A DNA stretch of 64,000 nt from Marinitoga litoralis (GTDB taxonomy: Bacteria; Thermotogota; Thermotogae; Petrotogales; Petrotogaceae), in assembly GCF_016908145.1 (NCBI RefSeq), contig NZ_JAFBDI010000004.1, positions 20,834 to 84,833 of the forward strand. The letters run 5' to 3'. Below the pieces are notes generated by a model. It had not been told where the DNA came from and ran no database searches. It saw only the letters and a list, made by a program, of their open reading frames with translations. Positions 28,458 through 37,174 of this stretch are shown one piece after another (the stretch's first letter is position 1; the number at the start of each line of letters is the position of its first letter). A program made the position numbers and the translations under genes.

Positions 28458-28473
28458 TGCAAACGGTTTCGAT
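28458..28473 (-). promoter_or_regulatory. LacI-family operator upstream of the sugar-binding protein gene
   Basis: TGCAAACGGTTTCGAT contains the palindromic core AAACGGTTT typical of LacI/CcpA-type repressors. It lies about 25 to 40 bases downstream of a minus-strand -10 box (TATAAT, 28497-28502) and just before the ribosome site, a position that suits repression by blocking elongation. No repressor gene is in the window. Confidence 0.6.
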
Positions 28474-28496
28474 AAATAACTCAAAATACCAAATTC

Positions 28497-28502
28497 ATTA
28501 TA
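28497..28502 (-). promoter_or_regulatory. -10 box for the sugar ABC operon
   Basis: Minus-strand TATAAT in an AT-rich gap, about 60 bases upstream of the binding-protein start. A TTGAAT lies 23 bases upstream, too far for a standard -35 box, so only the -10 is well supported. Confidence 0.45.
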
Positions 28503-28539
28503 CCATTTTTTAAAAAATTAAAAAAATTCAATTAAATGT

Positions 28540-28586
28540 AATATACGGGATTAATTGGCAATAAAACCCAATTAATCCCGTATATT
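28540..28586 (-). terminator. Long-stem terminator after the beta-barrel gene
   Basis: A perfect 19-bp stem (arm starts AATATACGGGATT) with a 9-base loop, followed on the minus strand by T-rich runs. It ends the operon that runs from the CBS-ACT gene to the beta-barrel gene. Outer complementary bases (AAATGTA and TACATTT) could extend it with a bulge. Confidence 0.8.
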
Positions 28587-28608
28587 ATGTAATAATTACA
28601 TTTAATTA

Positions 28609-29808
28609 TTAAAAATCAGCAATAACTGAAAATTCTATCTTATCTTTAAATTCAGCATTTGTATTATCATAATATTTTGTATATAACATAAACAAACCAT
28701 TTGAAATAGGGTAACCAAATGAAATTTCAGCATTTGTATTTGCATCAAATAATGTTGATAATTCACTTAAACTATTCATATCCTTATAATATTTTCCAAG
28801 AATTAATAATGGGAATTGTTCTGATGGAATTCTTGCTTGCAATGAACCATTTAATTCTGGATTTTGAACTTCGAAATCTGTAGTTAAATCATAATTTAGT
28901 CTAGCACTAGCTCTTAAAAGATTTCCTAATGAAACTTCTAATTCACCAATACCACCTAATCTTGTGTCGGCATAATTTTTTAACTCATCATAATTTGCAG
29001 CATCCATTAAATTTGTTTCATATTGTGAATTTACAAATCCAAGTTTATAATATGGCATTTGTAAAACTACAGGTAAAGCCTTTAAAGTTATTATACCTAG
29101 ATTTAATATTCCACCAGCACCAGCACCATAACCTGTTAATGTAGTTGAATCAAACGTTGAAGAAATATATCCAACTTCTCCACCTAATCTTAAGGCACTT
29201 CCACCAACATAGGCTGCAACACTAGCTAAAGTATCATCTCTTTTTGGTTCAACATCATTTTTAGCTAAAGGTTTTCCAGCAAATCCTTCCAAGTTTATAA
29301 ACCCAACCTTTGTTCTTACAATTCCATAGTATAAATGAGCTGATTGACTGTATGAAAATGGCATTAAAGAATCTAATGAATAAGGTGCATGAACTTCAAT
29401 ATTTGCAATAGGTAGAGTTAAACCTAAATCTAAAGCATTTCTATAATCGTTATTATAATTGAAAACTAACATTCCTAAACCTACAGTTTTTGGATATGAC
29501 ATACCATATCTAAAATATAATGGACCAACTCTAAGTTTAACTAAATTTAAGGTTAAACCAGATAATACATTTGTTGATGGGTCTGTTCCTGGTGTTCCAT
29601 AGAATAAACTTCCACCAATTTCTTCTTGATAAGCATTAAGACCTAAACCAATACCAAAATTATTATTTTCAAAAACACCTGTGATAGAGTATGCTAAATA
29701 ATCTTGACCGTTTTCTTCTACAGTTTTAAAAAAAGGTCTTACATAAAAAGCCGAAAATGAAGTTAATACAAATAATACTATAAATGAAAGTGTTAAAAGT
29801 TTTCTCAT
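28609..29808 (-). CDS. Putative outer-membrane beta-barrel protein
   Basis: A 399-residue protein with a clear signal peptide (residues 1-20), no other hydrophobic helix, alternating beta-strand patterns rich in Tyr, Gly and Asn, and a C-terminal Phe (SVIADF), the usual last residue of outer-membrane barrels. Thermotogae have an outer toga membrane, which fits. No family name is recognised. Its start overlaps galT by 4 bp, and the ribosome site GGAGGG lies in the galT end, so it is co-expressed with sugar metabolism genes and may be a sugar porin; that role is inference. Confidence 0.6.
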   Translation of the reverse strand: MRKLLTLSFIVLFVLTSFSAFYVRPFFKTVEENGQDYLAYSITGVFENNNFGIGLGLNAYQEEIGGSLFYGTPGTDPSTNVLSGLTLNLVKLRVGPLYFRYGMSYPKTVGLGMLVFNYNNDYRNALDLGLTLPIANIEVHAPYSLDSLMPFSYSQSAHLYYGIVRTKVGFINLEGFAGKPLAKNDVEPKRDDTLASVAAYVGGSALRLGGEVGYISSTFDSTTLTGYGAGAGGILNLGIITLKALPVVLQMPYYKLGFVNSQYETNLMDAANYDELKNYADTRLGGIGELEVSLGNLLRASARLNYDLTTDFEVQNPELNGSLQARIPSEQFPLLILGKYYKDMNSLSELSTLFDANTNAEISFGYPISNGLFMLYTKYYDNTNAEFKDKIEFSVIADF

Positions 29809-30809
29809 AATAATCCCTCCTCTAAGTTTTTTAAATTTCTAGCAGCATTTTCTGGCGAAACAGCATTAATAAAAAACCCTGATCCCCATTCAAATCCTGC
29901 AGCATTTGTTAATCTGGGAATAATTTCCAAATGCCAATGATAATATGAATTATTTAAAATATCAAATGGCGATGTATGAATCATATAGTTATATGGTATA
30001 TCGCCTAATAATACATTTAACCTTAATAATGTATTTTTTAGTATAGATGAAAAATCTTTAACTTCTTTTATATTTAAACTTCCAAAATTAGAATTATGTT
30101 CTTTTGGTATTATCCAAGTTTCATACGGAAATCTTGGGGCAAAAGGTTCAAAAGATAAAAAAGAATCATTTTCTTCAACAATTCTGATATTTTCACTTTT
30201 TTCTTGTTCGATTATTGAACAAAATATACATTTATTTTTTAAATTAAAAAATTTTTTTGCACCTTTTATTTCTTCTTCAATAAAAATAGGGACAATAGGA
30301 GTTGCGATTAATTGTGAATGTGGGTGAGATAATGATGCACCAGCACTTCTCCCATAATTTTTGAAAATTTGAATATATTTAATTTTCTTATCCTTTTTTA
30401 TTTCATTAAATCTTTTTAAATATGCCCATATAATTTCTTCAACCTCTGAATATTCCATATATGAAATCTTTGCATCATGATTTGGAGTTTCTATTATGAC
30501 TTCATGATATCCATAACCTTCTACAGAAAAATAAATACCTTTTTTTGATATATTAGGAGGTACATCATGAGTTACTGCAGGAAATTTATTTGGAACAACT
30601 CTTAACCACCAATTTTCATCGTTTGATTTTGAATTTTCTGGTTTAAAAGCCAAAACTTCGGGTGGAGTTAAACTTTCATTTCCTTTATCAAATGGGCAAA
30701 AATCTATTTTTTCTATATTTGGAATAATTTTTTCTATAGGTCTATTTGACCTTTCAGAGGATATAATTACCCATCTGTTTGTAACTGGATCTTTTCTATA
30801 TTCAGGCAT
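29805..30809 (-). CDS. galT: Galactose-1-phosphate uridylyltransferase
   Basis: A 334-residue GalT of the Leloir pathway, which exchanges UMP between UDP-glucose and galactose-1-phosphate. The active-site histidine triad appears as HPHSQ (about residue 160), preceded by GASL. The zinc-site cysteine motif CIFC is near residue 194, and HWHLEIIPR lies near the C-terminus. Length is normal. Other Leloir genes (galK, galE) are not in the window. It lies between glgA and the beta-barrel gene in a compact minus-strand operon. Confidence 0.95.
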   Translation of the reverse strand: MPEYRKDPVTNRWVIISSERSNRPIEKIIPNIEKIDFCPFDKGNESLTPPEVLAFKPENSKSNDENWWLRVVPNKFPAVTHDVPPNISKKGIYFSVEGYGYHEVIIETPNHDAKISYMEYSEVEEIIWAYLKRFNEIKKDKKIKYIQIFKNYGRSAGASLSHPHSQLIATPIVPIFIEEEIKGAKKFFNLKNKCIFCSIIEQEKSENIRIVEENDSFLSFEPFAPRFPYETWIIPKEHNSNFGSLNIKEVKDFSSILKNTLLRLNVLLGDIPYNYMIHTSPFDILNNSYYHWHLEIIPRLTNAAGFEWGSGFFINAVSPENAARNLKNLEEGLL

Positions 30810-30818
30810 TTTATCCTC

Positions 30819-32279
30819 CTAACAATTCTTTTTATTAATAGCTTTTTTGTATAAATGTAAATATTCATCAGCTGATTTATCCCAAGAAAAATCTGAACTC
30901 ATAGCATTTTTTATTAGATTTTTCCAACAGTCATTATTTCTAAAATATATATTTAAAGCTTTTAATATAGAGATTAATAAATTAGATGAAGAGTATTCAT
31001 AAAAACCAAATCCAGTACCTTTATTATTTTCACATGAAAATTCTTTTACAGTGTCAGCTAAACCACCAGTATATCTAACAATAGGAATGGTTCCATATCT
31101 CATAGAATACATTTGTCCTAAACCACAAGGTTCGTATTTTGAAGGCATCATAAACATATCGCTACCCGCATAAATTAATTGTGCTAATTCCAAATCAAAT
31201 TTTATATTTATAGACAATTTATCAGGGTATTTATTTTGATATTTAATTAACAATTCTTCATATTTTTTATCTCCAGTACCTAAGATAACAATTTGTATGT
31301 CTAATAAAGTTAAATAATCAATAATTTCTGATATTAAATCAATACCTTTTTGTTCAACAATTCTTCCTATAAAACTAATAACAGGAACATTTTCTTTTTT
31401 TGGAAGATTTAACTGTTCTTGTAATGCGAGCTTATTTTTAATTTTATTATCTAAATTACTGATACTAAAATTATGTGGAATAAGCTTATCAGTTTGTGGA
31501 TTAAAGCTGTCATAATCAATGCCGTTTAATATACCATATAAATCTTCATTTCTAATTTTTAATACCCCATCAAGTTTATAACCGTATTCTTCAGTTTGAA
31601 TTTCTTCAGCATAAGTTTTACTTACAGTATTAATTACATCGCTAAATAATATTCCACCTTTTAAGAAATTAATTTGTCCAAAAAACTCTAAAGCGTCAAT
31701 ATTATATAAATATCCTGGAAGTCCAGCTACATTAAGAGTATCTGGTGAAAAAATACCTTGATACCCTAAGTTGTGTATAGTTAAAACAGTAGCTTTTTTA
31801 TTTAATATCTCATCATCCCTATAATTATTTCTTAAATATACTGGAATCAAAGAAGTTTGCCAATCATTTACATGAATAATATCAACATCAGGTAATAGAT
31901 TTTTAATAAGTGATAATGACGCATCACAAAAATATGATGTTTGATGTTCAGGATGTGGATATTCATATACATCTTCTGTGGAAAAAAGATTCTCATTTTT
32001 TATTAAATATACAGGAACATTAGTTTCTGGTAATACTGATTTAAATACAGAAAAAGGATATTTTAACGAATGACTAAATGGATATAAGTTTTCGTCAATT
32101 TTTTCTAAAGGTAAATTATATTTTTCTATATTTTTTTCCACAATCTTGTGAAACGGCATAATAACGCTTATACTATCAACCTTTTTTTGTAAAAATTTAG
32201 GTAAAGTTCCAACAACGTCACCTAACCCCCCAACCTTAGCAAAAGGGGCAACTTCATATGAAACAAAAGTAATATTCAT
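30819..32279 (-). CDS. glgA: Glycogen synthase (ADP-glucose type)
   Basis: A 486-residue GT5 glycosyltransferase that extends alpha-1,4-glucan from nucleotide-glucose. The N-terminal KVGGLGDV motif (residues 15-22) binds the nucleotide sugar, and the C-terminal domain has FIGRIVEQKGIDLI and MPSKYEPCGLGQMYSMRYGT with the catalytic Glu. Length is typical. Adjacent galT and MBL genes suggest a carbohydrate-storage operon, although glgB, glgC and glgP are absent here. Confidence 0.95.
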   Translation of the reverse strand: MNITFVSYEVAPFAKVGGLGDVVGTLPKFLQKKVDSISVIMPFHKIVEKNIEKYNLPLEKIDENLYPFSHSLKYPFSVFKSVLPETNVPVYLIKNENLFSTEDVYEYPHPEHQTSYFCDASLSLIKNLLPDVDIIHVNDWQTSLIPVYLRNNYRDDEILNKKATVLTIHNLGYQGIFSPDTLNVAGLPGYLYNIDALEFFGQINFLKGGILFSDVINTVSKTYAEEIQTEEYGYKLDGVLKIRNEDLYGILNGIDYDSFNPQTDKLIPHNFSISNLDNKIKNKLALQEQLNLPKKENVPVISFIGRIVEQKGIDLISEIIDYLTLLDIQIVILGTGDKKYEELLIKYQNKYPDKLSINIKFDLELAQLIYAGSDMFMMPSKYEPCGLGQMYSMRYGTIPIVRYTGGLADTVKEFSCENNKGTGFGFYEYSSSNLLISILKALNIYFRNNDCWKNLIKNAMSSDFSWDKSADEYLHLYKKAINKKNC

Positions 32280-32290
32280 AATTTCACCAC

Positions 32291-32905
32291 CTATCTCATT
32301 TTATAAGGCGTATCATGTGTAAAAATAACATAATCAGATTTTTCTGACCATTCTTTTACAATTTCTGCAACCTTATCAGTTCTTAAATTTCTCATAATAT
32401 CATAGAAATCTATTTTTGTCATACATATATCGCCAGGAAGGAATAGATTCCCCATATTTTCACTTTCAATAAACAATGAAACATGTTCTTTTGAATGATA
32501 TGGAGTATAAATAACTTTAATAGAATCAAATAAAATATCACCGTCTTTAAATGTTTCAATACGACCATTCCAGGAATCAATCATTTGTTGATAAGCCTGC
32601 CCTATTAATGGCCCAAATTTCCTATAATTTTTTCCAGCATAATTTTCATGTATTCTTATAGTTGCATTTGGGAAAAACATACTATTATATGCATGGTCTA
32701 AATGAACATGAGTTAAAACTATGTCGGTTATATTTTCGGGAGAAATATCTAAATTAGCTTCAATATCTTGAATAACATGTATATGACTAGGATCAATTAA
32801 AATTTTTCTATTATCATTTTCCAATAAAAAAACAGAAGAAAAAGTTCCATGTACCCTTCCAGTTATAGTTAATAATCCTCCATCTAATATAACTTTAAAA
32901 TTCAT
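32291..32905 (-). CDS. Metallo-beta-lactamase fold hydrolase
   Basis: A 204-residue MBL-fold protein with the metal motif THVHLDH (about residues 64-70), a later GDI that would hold the Asp ligand, and FTHDTP with a final His. It is a single-domain hydrolase; substrate cannot be told. It lies 11 bp upstream of glgA in the same operon. Confidence 0.85.
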   Translation of the reverse strand: MNFKVILDGGLLTITGRVHGTFSSVFLLENDNRKILIDPSHIHVIQDIEANLDISPENITDIVLTHVHLDHAYNSMFFPNATIRIHENYAGKNYRKFGPLIGQAYQQMIDSWNGRIETFKDGDILFDSIKVIYTPYHSKEHVSLFIESENMGNLFLPGDICMTKIDFYDIMRNLRTDKVAEIVKEWSEKSDYVIFTHDTPYKMR

Positions 32906-32915
32906 ATTTTACCTC

Positions 32916-33524
32916 CTATGCCTCTTCATATATTCCGTCATATTCAATGTTGTTATTATCCAAAATAGAAGAAATTGTATTTACATCTTTTAAAGATAAT
33001 TTTATAGATAACATTCTTTTGTTTTTGGTAATTTTACAAGTTGTCATTGATAATATATTTAAATTATTATTACTTATAGTTTCAACAATTTTTTTTACTT
33101 CACCAGGTTTATCTTGAAGGGTTATAATTACTTTTGTTCCAGGTTCGTCTAAAGCTGTTATATTAACCATAGCCTTTAGTAATTCATTTACGCCAAAAAT
33201 ACCAATAGGTTTCATATCATAATCAACTACAGGTAATATCTTATAATTAGTTTCTAGCATGGTTAGCAATACATCTTCAACTAAATCATCTTCGTATAAG
33301 AAGTCTTCTATAGGTTCAAATACATCAATTAATAAGTCATCGCTATCATATTCCCTCAAGATAGCAATGTCCTCTTTTCTAATAGCTGAAAGGAGGGTTC
33401 CATTTTTTCTAGTAAGTAAAATAATATCAGTTTCTTTTTCAAAAAATAATTTTATTGCATCATCTATAGTGTTTTCTACACTTAATCTTTCAAAAATTTT
33501 CTTGGTCCATAATTTTACGTACAT
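32916..33524 (-). CDS. CBS-pair and ACT domain protein (AcuB-like)
   Basis: A 202-residue protein: two CBS motifs (about residues 5-120) that usually bind adenine nucleotides, then an ACT domain (about 130-200, VIITLQDKPGEVKKIVETI) that usually binds amino acids. ATG 33524 is chosen because AAGGAGG lies 7 bases upstream; a longer frame begins 39 bases earlier without a ribosome site. Probably a regulatory sensor; the target is unknown. First gene of the minus-strand glgA-galT-barrel operon, divergent from degV. Confidence 0.85.
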   Translation of the reverse strand: MYVKLWTKKIFERLSVENTIDDAIKLFFEKETDIILLTRKNGTLLSAIRKEDIAILREYDSDDLLIDVFEPIEDFLYEDDLVEDVLLTMLETNYKILPVVDYDMKPIGIFGVNELLKAMVNITALDEPGTKVIITLQDKPGEVKKIVETISNNNLNILSMTTCKITKNKRMLSIKLSLKDVNTISSILDNNNIEYDGIYEEA

Positions 33525-33581
33525 ATATATCCTCCTTATTCCTTTTATTATATTATACACCAAAAAAGCTAAAAAATGTGC

Positions 33582-33587
33582 TATAAT
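33582..33587 (+). promoter_or_regulatory. -10 box upstream of degV
   Basis: TATAAT in the divergent gap, about 65 bases before the degV start. No good -35 box is visible at 16-18 bases upstream. A minus-strand TATAAT-like site (33548-33555) probably serves the CBS-ACT operon. Confidence 0.4.
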
Positions 33588-33650
33588 ATTAATGGATAAA
33601 AGATTTAATTTAAAAAGAGGTTTAAATTCAAAGTTTTGGAGGATGATATT

Positions 33651-34517
33651 ATGGAAAAAATAGGTATTATAGTAGATTCTGGTACAGATTTACCAATAAA
33701 TATGATAGAAAAAAATAATATAAAAGTTGTACCTTTGAGAATAATAATAGATGGAAAAGAATATGAGGAAGGTTCTATACCTGAGGATTTTTTAATTGAA
33801 AAACTTGAAAAAAGTAAAATATCAACATCGCTTCCTAAACCAGATTCTATCATAAGTGCGTACGAAGATTTAATTAGTGAGGGTATAAAAAAAATAATAA
33901 CGTTTAATATCTCTAGTAAATTGAGTGGAACATTTAATTTATTCAGATTAACAGCAAATACGATAAAAGAAAAATATCCCGATGTAATAATTGAAAATAT
34001 TGATACAAAAAATATTTCAATAGGGGCGGGCTTTTTTCCATATTATACTTTAAAAATGATTGAAGAAGGAAAGAGTTTTGATGAAATAGTTAAATGGTGT
34101 AATGCGAATGTTAATAAATCAAAGGTATTTTTTGCAGTACCAACGTTAAAGTATTTATCAAAAGGCGGAAGAATAGGAAAGGTTTCTGCAAAGATTGGAG
34201 AGATGTTAAATATAAAACCTATAATATCAATTAATGATGATGGAATATATTATACAGTCTCTAAAGTAAAAGGTTTTAAAAGGGCTTTTGATAAAGTGTT
34301 TGAGGAATTTAATAAATTTGTAGGTAATAGGAAAAATATAGCAGCAGTATATATTAGTGGTTCATCAAAAGAAATTCAAAAAATTCAAAAAGATTTTGTT
34401 GAAAAGATTGAAAATTTAGAACATACTTTAGAAGTTGTAATGGGAAAAGTTTCTAGTACATTGTTAGTGCATTCGGGACCAGATTTATTTGGTATAGGTG
34501 TATTAGTTTTAGAATAA
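33651..34517 (+). CDS. DegV family fatty-acid-binding protein
   Basis: A 288-residue DegV/FakB-type protein. The N-terminal IGIIVDSGTDLP, the ISSKLSGTF stretch and the LKYLSKGGRIGK motif are hallmarks. FakB members bind a fatty acid for phosphorylation by FakA; no fakA is in this window. ATG 33651 is chosen because TTGGAGG is 8 bases upstream; the TTG of that site gives a spurious longer frame. Followed 9 bases later by rarA. Confidence 0.92.
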   Translation: MEKIGIIVDSGTDLPINMIEKNNIKVVPLRIIIDGKEYEEGSIPEDFLIEKLEKSKISTSLPKPDSIISAYEDLISEGIKKIITFNISSKLSGTFNLFRLTANTIKEKYPDVIIENIDTKNISIGAGFFPYYTLKMIEEGKSFDEIVKWCNANVNKSKVFFAVPTLKYLSKGGRIGKVSAKIGEMLNIKPIISINDDGIYYTVSKVKGFKRAFDKVFEEFNKFVGNRKNIAAVYISGSSKEIQKIQKDFVEKIENLEHTLEVVMGKVSSTLLVHSGPDLFGIGVLVLE

Positions 34518-34526
34518 GGTGATATT

Positions 34527-35756
34527 TTGAATATTCCATTATACGAAATATTAAGACCAAAAAAAATAGATGAAGTATTAGGAAACGATAAAATAAAAAA
34601 GGTTTTAAAAAATTGGATAAGTAAAGATAAAATCAGATCATTTGTAGTTTACGGACCGCCAGGTTCTGGAAAAACTACCATTATATCAGCATTTTTAAAT
34701 GAATTAGATAATAAAAAATATGATATTCATAAGATATCTGGAGCATTAGAGGGAGCTAAAACTCTAAAAAATATTATTTCTCAATCAGAAACCCCTCTTT
34801 TTAAAAAACAAACAGTTTTATTTGTTGATGAAATTCATAGATTAAATAAAGCTGAACAAGACGTATTATTATTGCATGTAGAAAAAGGAGATTTGATTTT
34901 AATAGGTTCAACTACAGAGAATCCATCATTTTCTATTAATCCGGCATTATTATCTAGAATATTAACTTTTGAAATAACACCTTTAAATGAAGAAGATATT
35001 GAGACTTTATTAGATAGAATAGCAAATAAATTTCCGGAAGTATCATTTTCAGAAGGTTTAAATATTCATTTAAAATCTTATTTTGGCTACGATATTAGAA
35101 GGATAATTAACACAATTGAAGCTTTAATAGATATAGGAATAAAGAAAATAGATCCAGAAGCATTTAAAGAAATACTCTCATCTTTTGGGTATTCGAAAGA
35201 AGATAAATATGATGCAATATCAGCTTATATAAAAAGCGTTAGGGGTAGTGATCCTGACGCAGCAGTTTTTTATTTAGCTTATATGTTAGAAAATGGAGAA
35301 GATCCATTATATATCGCAAGAAGGTTGATGATATTAGCTTCAGAAGATGTGGGACTTGCAGATCCAATGGGAATAAATATAGCTGTTTCGGCCTTTATTG
35401 CTACAAAAGAAATAGGATATCCAGAATGTTTATTTCCTTTAACAGAAGCGACAATTTATTTAGCATCTGCGCCAAAATCAAATTCTGCATTAAATGCATA
35501 TATGAAAGCAAAAAAATATATTAATATGGATTTTGAAATTCCTATGAAATTAAGAAATCCAGTAACAAAATGGATGAAAAATAAAGGATATGGTAAAGGA
35601 TACAAATATCCACATGATTACAAAGGATTTATAAAAGATTATTATTTGCCAGAAAACTTAAAAAAAGTTCAAATATATAATCCAACGGAAATTGGTTTTG
35701 AAGGAAAAATAAAACAAAGATTAAAAAAGTTATGGAACGACTTTAAAGACTATTAA
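34527..35756 (+). CDS. rarA: Replication-associated recombination protein A (MgsA/RarA AAA+ ATPase)
   Basis: A 409-residue AAA+ ATPase related to clamp loaders. Walker A GPPGSGKTT at about residue 43, Walker B FVDEIHR at about 95, sensor 1 in IGSTTENPSFSINPALLSR, then the RarA-specific C-terminal helical domain ending with GYKYPHDYK. It acts at stalled replication forks. Start is TTG 34527 with AAGGTGAT just upstream. Its 3' end overlaps the convergent rqcP by 4 bp. Confidence 0.95.
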   Translation: MNIPLYEILRPKKIDEVLGNDKIKKVLKNWISKDKIRSFVVYGPPGSGKTTIISAFLNELDNKKYDIHKISGALEGAKTLKNIISQSETPLFKKQTVLFVDEIHRLNKAEQDVLLLHVEKGDLILIGSTTENPSFSINPALLSRILTFEITPLNEEDIETLLDRIANKFPEVSFSEGLNIHLKSYFGYDIRRIINTIEALIDIGIKKIDPEAFKEILSSFGYSKEDKYDAISAYIKSVRGSDPDAAVFYLAYMLENGEDPLYIARRLMILASEDVGLADPMGINIAVSAFIATKEIGYPECLFPLTEATIYLASAPKSNSALNAYMKAKKYINMDFEIPMKLRNPVTKWMKNKGYGKGYKYPHDYKGFIKDYYLPENLKKVQIYNPTEIGFEGKIKQRLKKLWNDFKDY

Positions 35757-35989
35757 ATCTTATTATCAATCTTTATTTCTTCTAAAATCTCAATTTTATA
35801 GTCATCTGTTACTTTAAAAATTATTTTTTTATTGTATAATGTAATGTTAAGAATATCGCCTGTTTTAACTTCATATGATGGTTTTATAGGGTTGTCGTTT
35901 TTAGTTATTTTTCCTGATTTTGCTAATTCATTAGCAACTGTTCTCCTTTTAATTATTCCATTTACTTTTAAAAATTTATCTAGTCTCAT
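35753..35989 (-). CDS. rqcP: S4-domain RNA-binding protein, RqcP-like
   Basis: A 78-residue small S4 protein (MRLDKFLKVNGIIKRRT, then VKTGDILNI), matching the size and motif of RqcP/YabO, which assists C-terminal tailing in ribosome-associated quality control. ATG 35989 is chosen over the in-frame codon 30 bases upstream because CAGGAG precedes it and the S4 motif starts there. Convergent with rarA. HslR-type heat-shock S4 proteins are the main alternative. Confidence 0.82.
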   Translation of the reverse strand: MRLDKFLKVNGIIKRRTVANELAKSGKITKNDNPIKPSYEVKTGDILNITLYNKKIIFKVTDDYKIEILEEIKIDNKI

Positions 35990-36048
35990 TATTAACAACT
36001 CCTGTGAAAAAAATTTCATTATGATTAAATTAAACTATATTTTAATAC

Positions 36049-36077
36049 TTGACATTGTAGGTTAAAACAATTATAAT
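36049..36077 (+). promoter_or_regulatory. Consensus promoter for the Opp-type importer operon
   Basis: TTGACA (36049-36054), 17-base spacer, TATAAT (36072-36077): a perfect housekeeping sigma-70-type promoter. It leaves an untranslated leader of about 65 bases before the first ATPase gene. Confidence 0.85.
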
Positions 36078-36151
36078 ATATTTAGCGCAAATAGTCAATA
36101 TTAAATAAAAAAGTTAGCATAAAAAACTATTTCAATCATGAGGTGATAGAG

Positions 36152-37174
36152 TTGTCTGAGCCAGTTCTTATAGTAGAAAACTTAAAAACGTATTTCGATA
36201 TAGCTGAAGGAACAGTAAAGGCAGTAAACGGAGTCTCTTTTACTTTGAATAAGAATGAATCCTTAGGTGTTGTTGGTGAAACAGGTTCTGGAAAAAGTGT
36301 TACAATGAAAACTATAATGGGATTAATAAGAAAACCTGGATATATTCCAGAAGGTAAAATTTTATTTTATACAGACGAATTTAGCAAAGATGGGAAAAAA
36401 GAGTATATTGACTTAACAAAATTACCATATAATCAATTTACTAGGATTAGAGGAAAACATGTTGCTATGATTTTCCAAGATCCTATGACTTCTTTGAACC
36501 CAATGTATACTGTAGCAGACCAAATGATAGAAACTATCATGTATCACCAAAATGTTACTGAAGAAGAAGCAAGAAAAAGAGCTATAGAATTATTGAAAAA
36601 AGTTGGAATTCCAAATGCTGAAGAAAGAATTGATGACTATCCTTTCCAATTTTCAGGAGGACAAAGGCAAAGAATTGTTATTGCTATAGGATTGTCATGT
36701 AATCCAGAATTATTAATAGCAGATGAGCCAACAACAGCTCTTGATGTTACTATTCAAGCACAAATATTGGAATTAATGAAAGATTTACAAAATGAATTTA
36801 ATACAGCTATGATATACATTACTCATGATTTATCCGTTGTAGCTGAAATAGCAGATAAGGTAATGGTTATGTATGGTGGAATGCAAATGGAATTGGCTGA
36901 CGTAAATACAATATTTGAAAAACCAACACATCCATATACACATATGTTATTAAATTGTATTCCAAGACATGATGCTAAAAAAGAAGATTTGGAACCAATA
37001 CCGGGACAACCACCTATTATGTTAGATCCTCCAGAATTATGCCCATTTTTACCAAGATGCCCTAAGGCAACAGATAGATGCAGAAAAGAATTAGCGCCAT
37101 TTAAAGAAATTGAACCAGGACACTTTGTAAGATGTTGGAACCCAATGGGCGTAGAAATGGAGGGAGATAAATAA
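36152..37174 (+). CDS. Peptide/oligosaccharide ABC transporter ATPase, OppD type
   Basis: A 340-residue ATPase with Walker A GETGSGKS, Q-loop FQDPMTSLNP, signature FSGGQRQR, Walker B LLIADEPTTALD and switch His ITHD, plus the C-terminal oligopeptide extension with a cysteine cluster (CPFLPRCPKATDRC) as in Fe-S-bearing OppD. TTG 36152 is preferred over GTG 36143 since GAGGTG would overlap the latter. First of a five-gene operon (two ATPases, binding protein, two permeases). In Thermotogae such importers often carry oligosaccharides, so substrate is left open. Confidence 0.93.
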   Translation: MSEPVLIVENLKTYFDIAEGTVKAVNGVSFTLNKNESLGVVGETGSGKSVTMKTIMGLIRKPGYIPEGKILFYTDEFSKDGKKEYIDLTKLPYNQFTRIRGKHVAMIFQDPMTSLNPMYTVADQMIETIMYHQNVTEEEARKRAIELLKKVGIPNAEERIDDYPFQFSGGQRQRIVIAIGLSCNPELLIADEPTTALDVTIQAQILELMKDLQNEFNTAMIYITHDLSVVAEIADKVMVMYGGMQMELADVNTIFEKPTHPYTHMLLNCIPRHDAKKEDLEPIPGQPPIMLDPPELCPFLPRCPKATDRCRKELAPFKEIEPGHFVRCWNPMGVEMEGDK

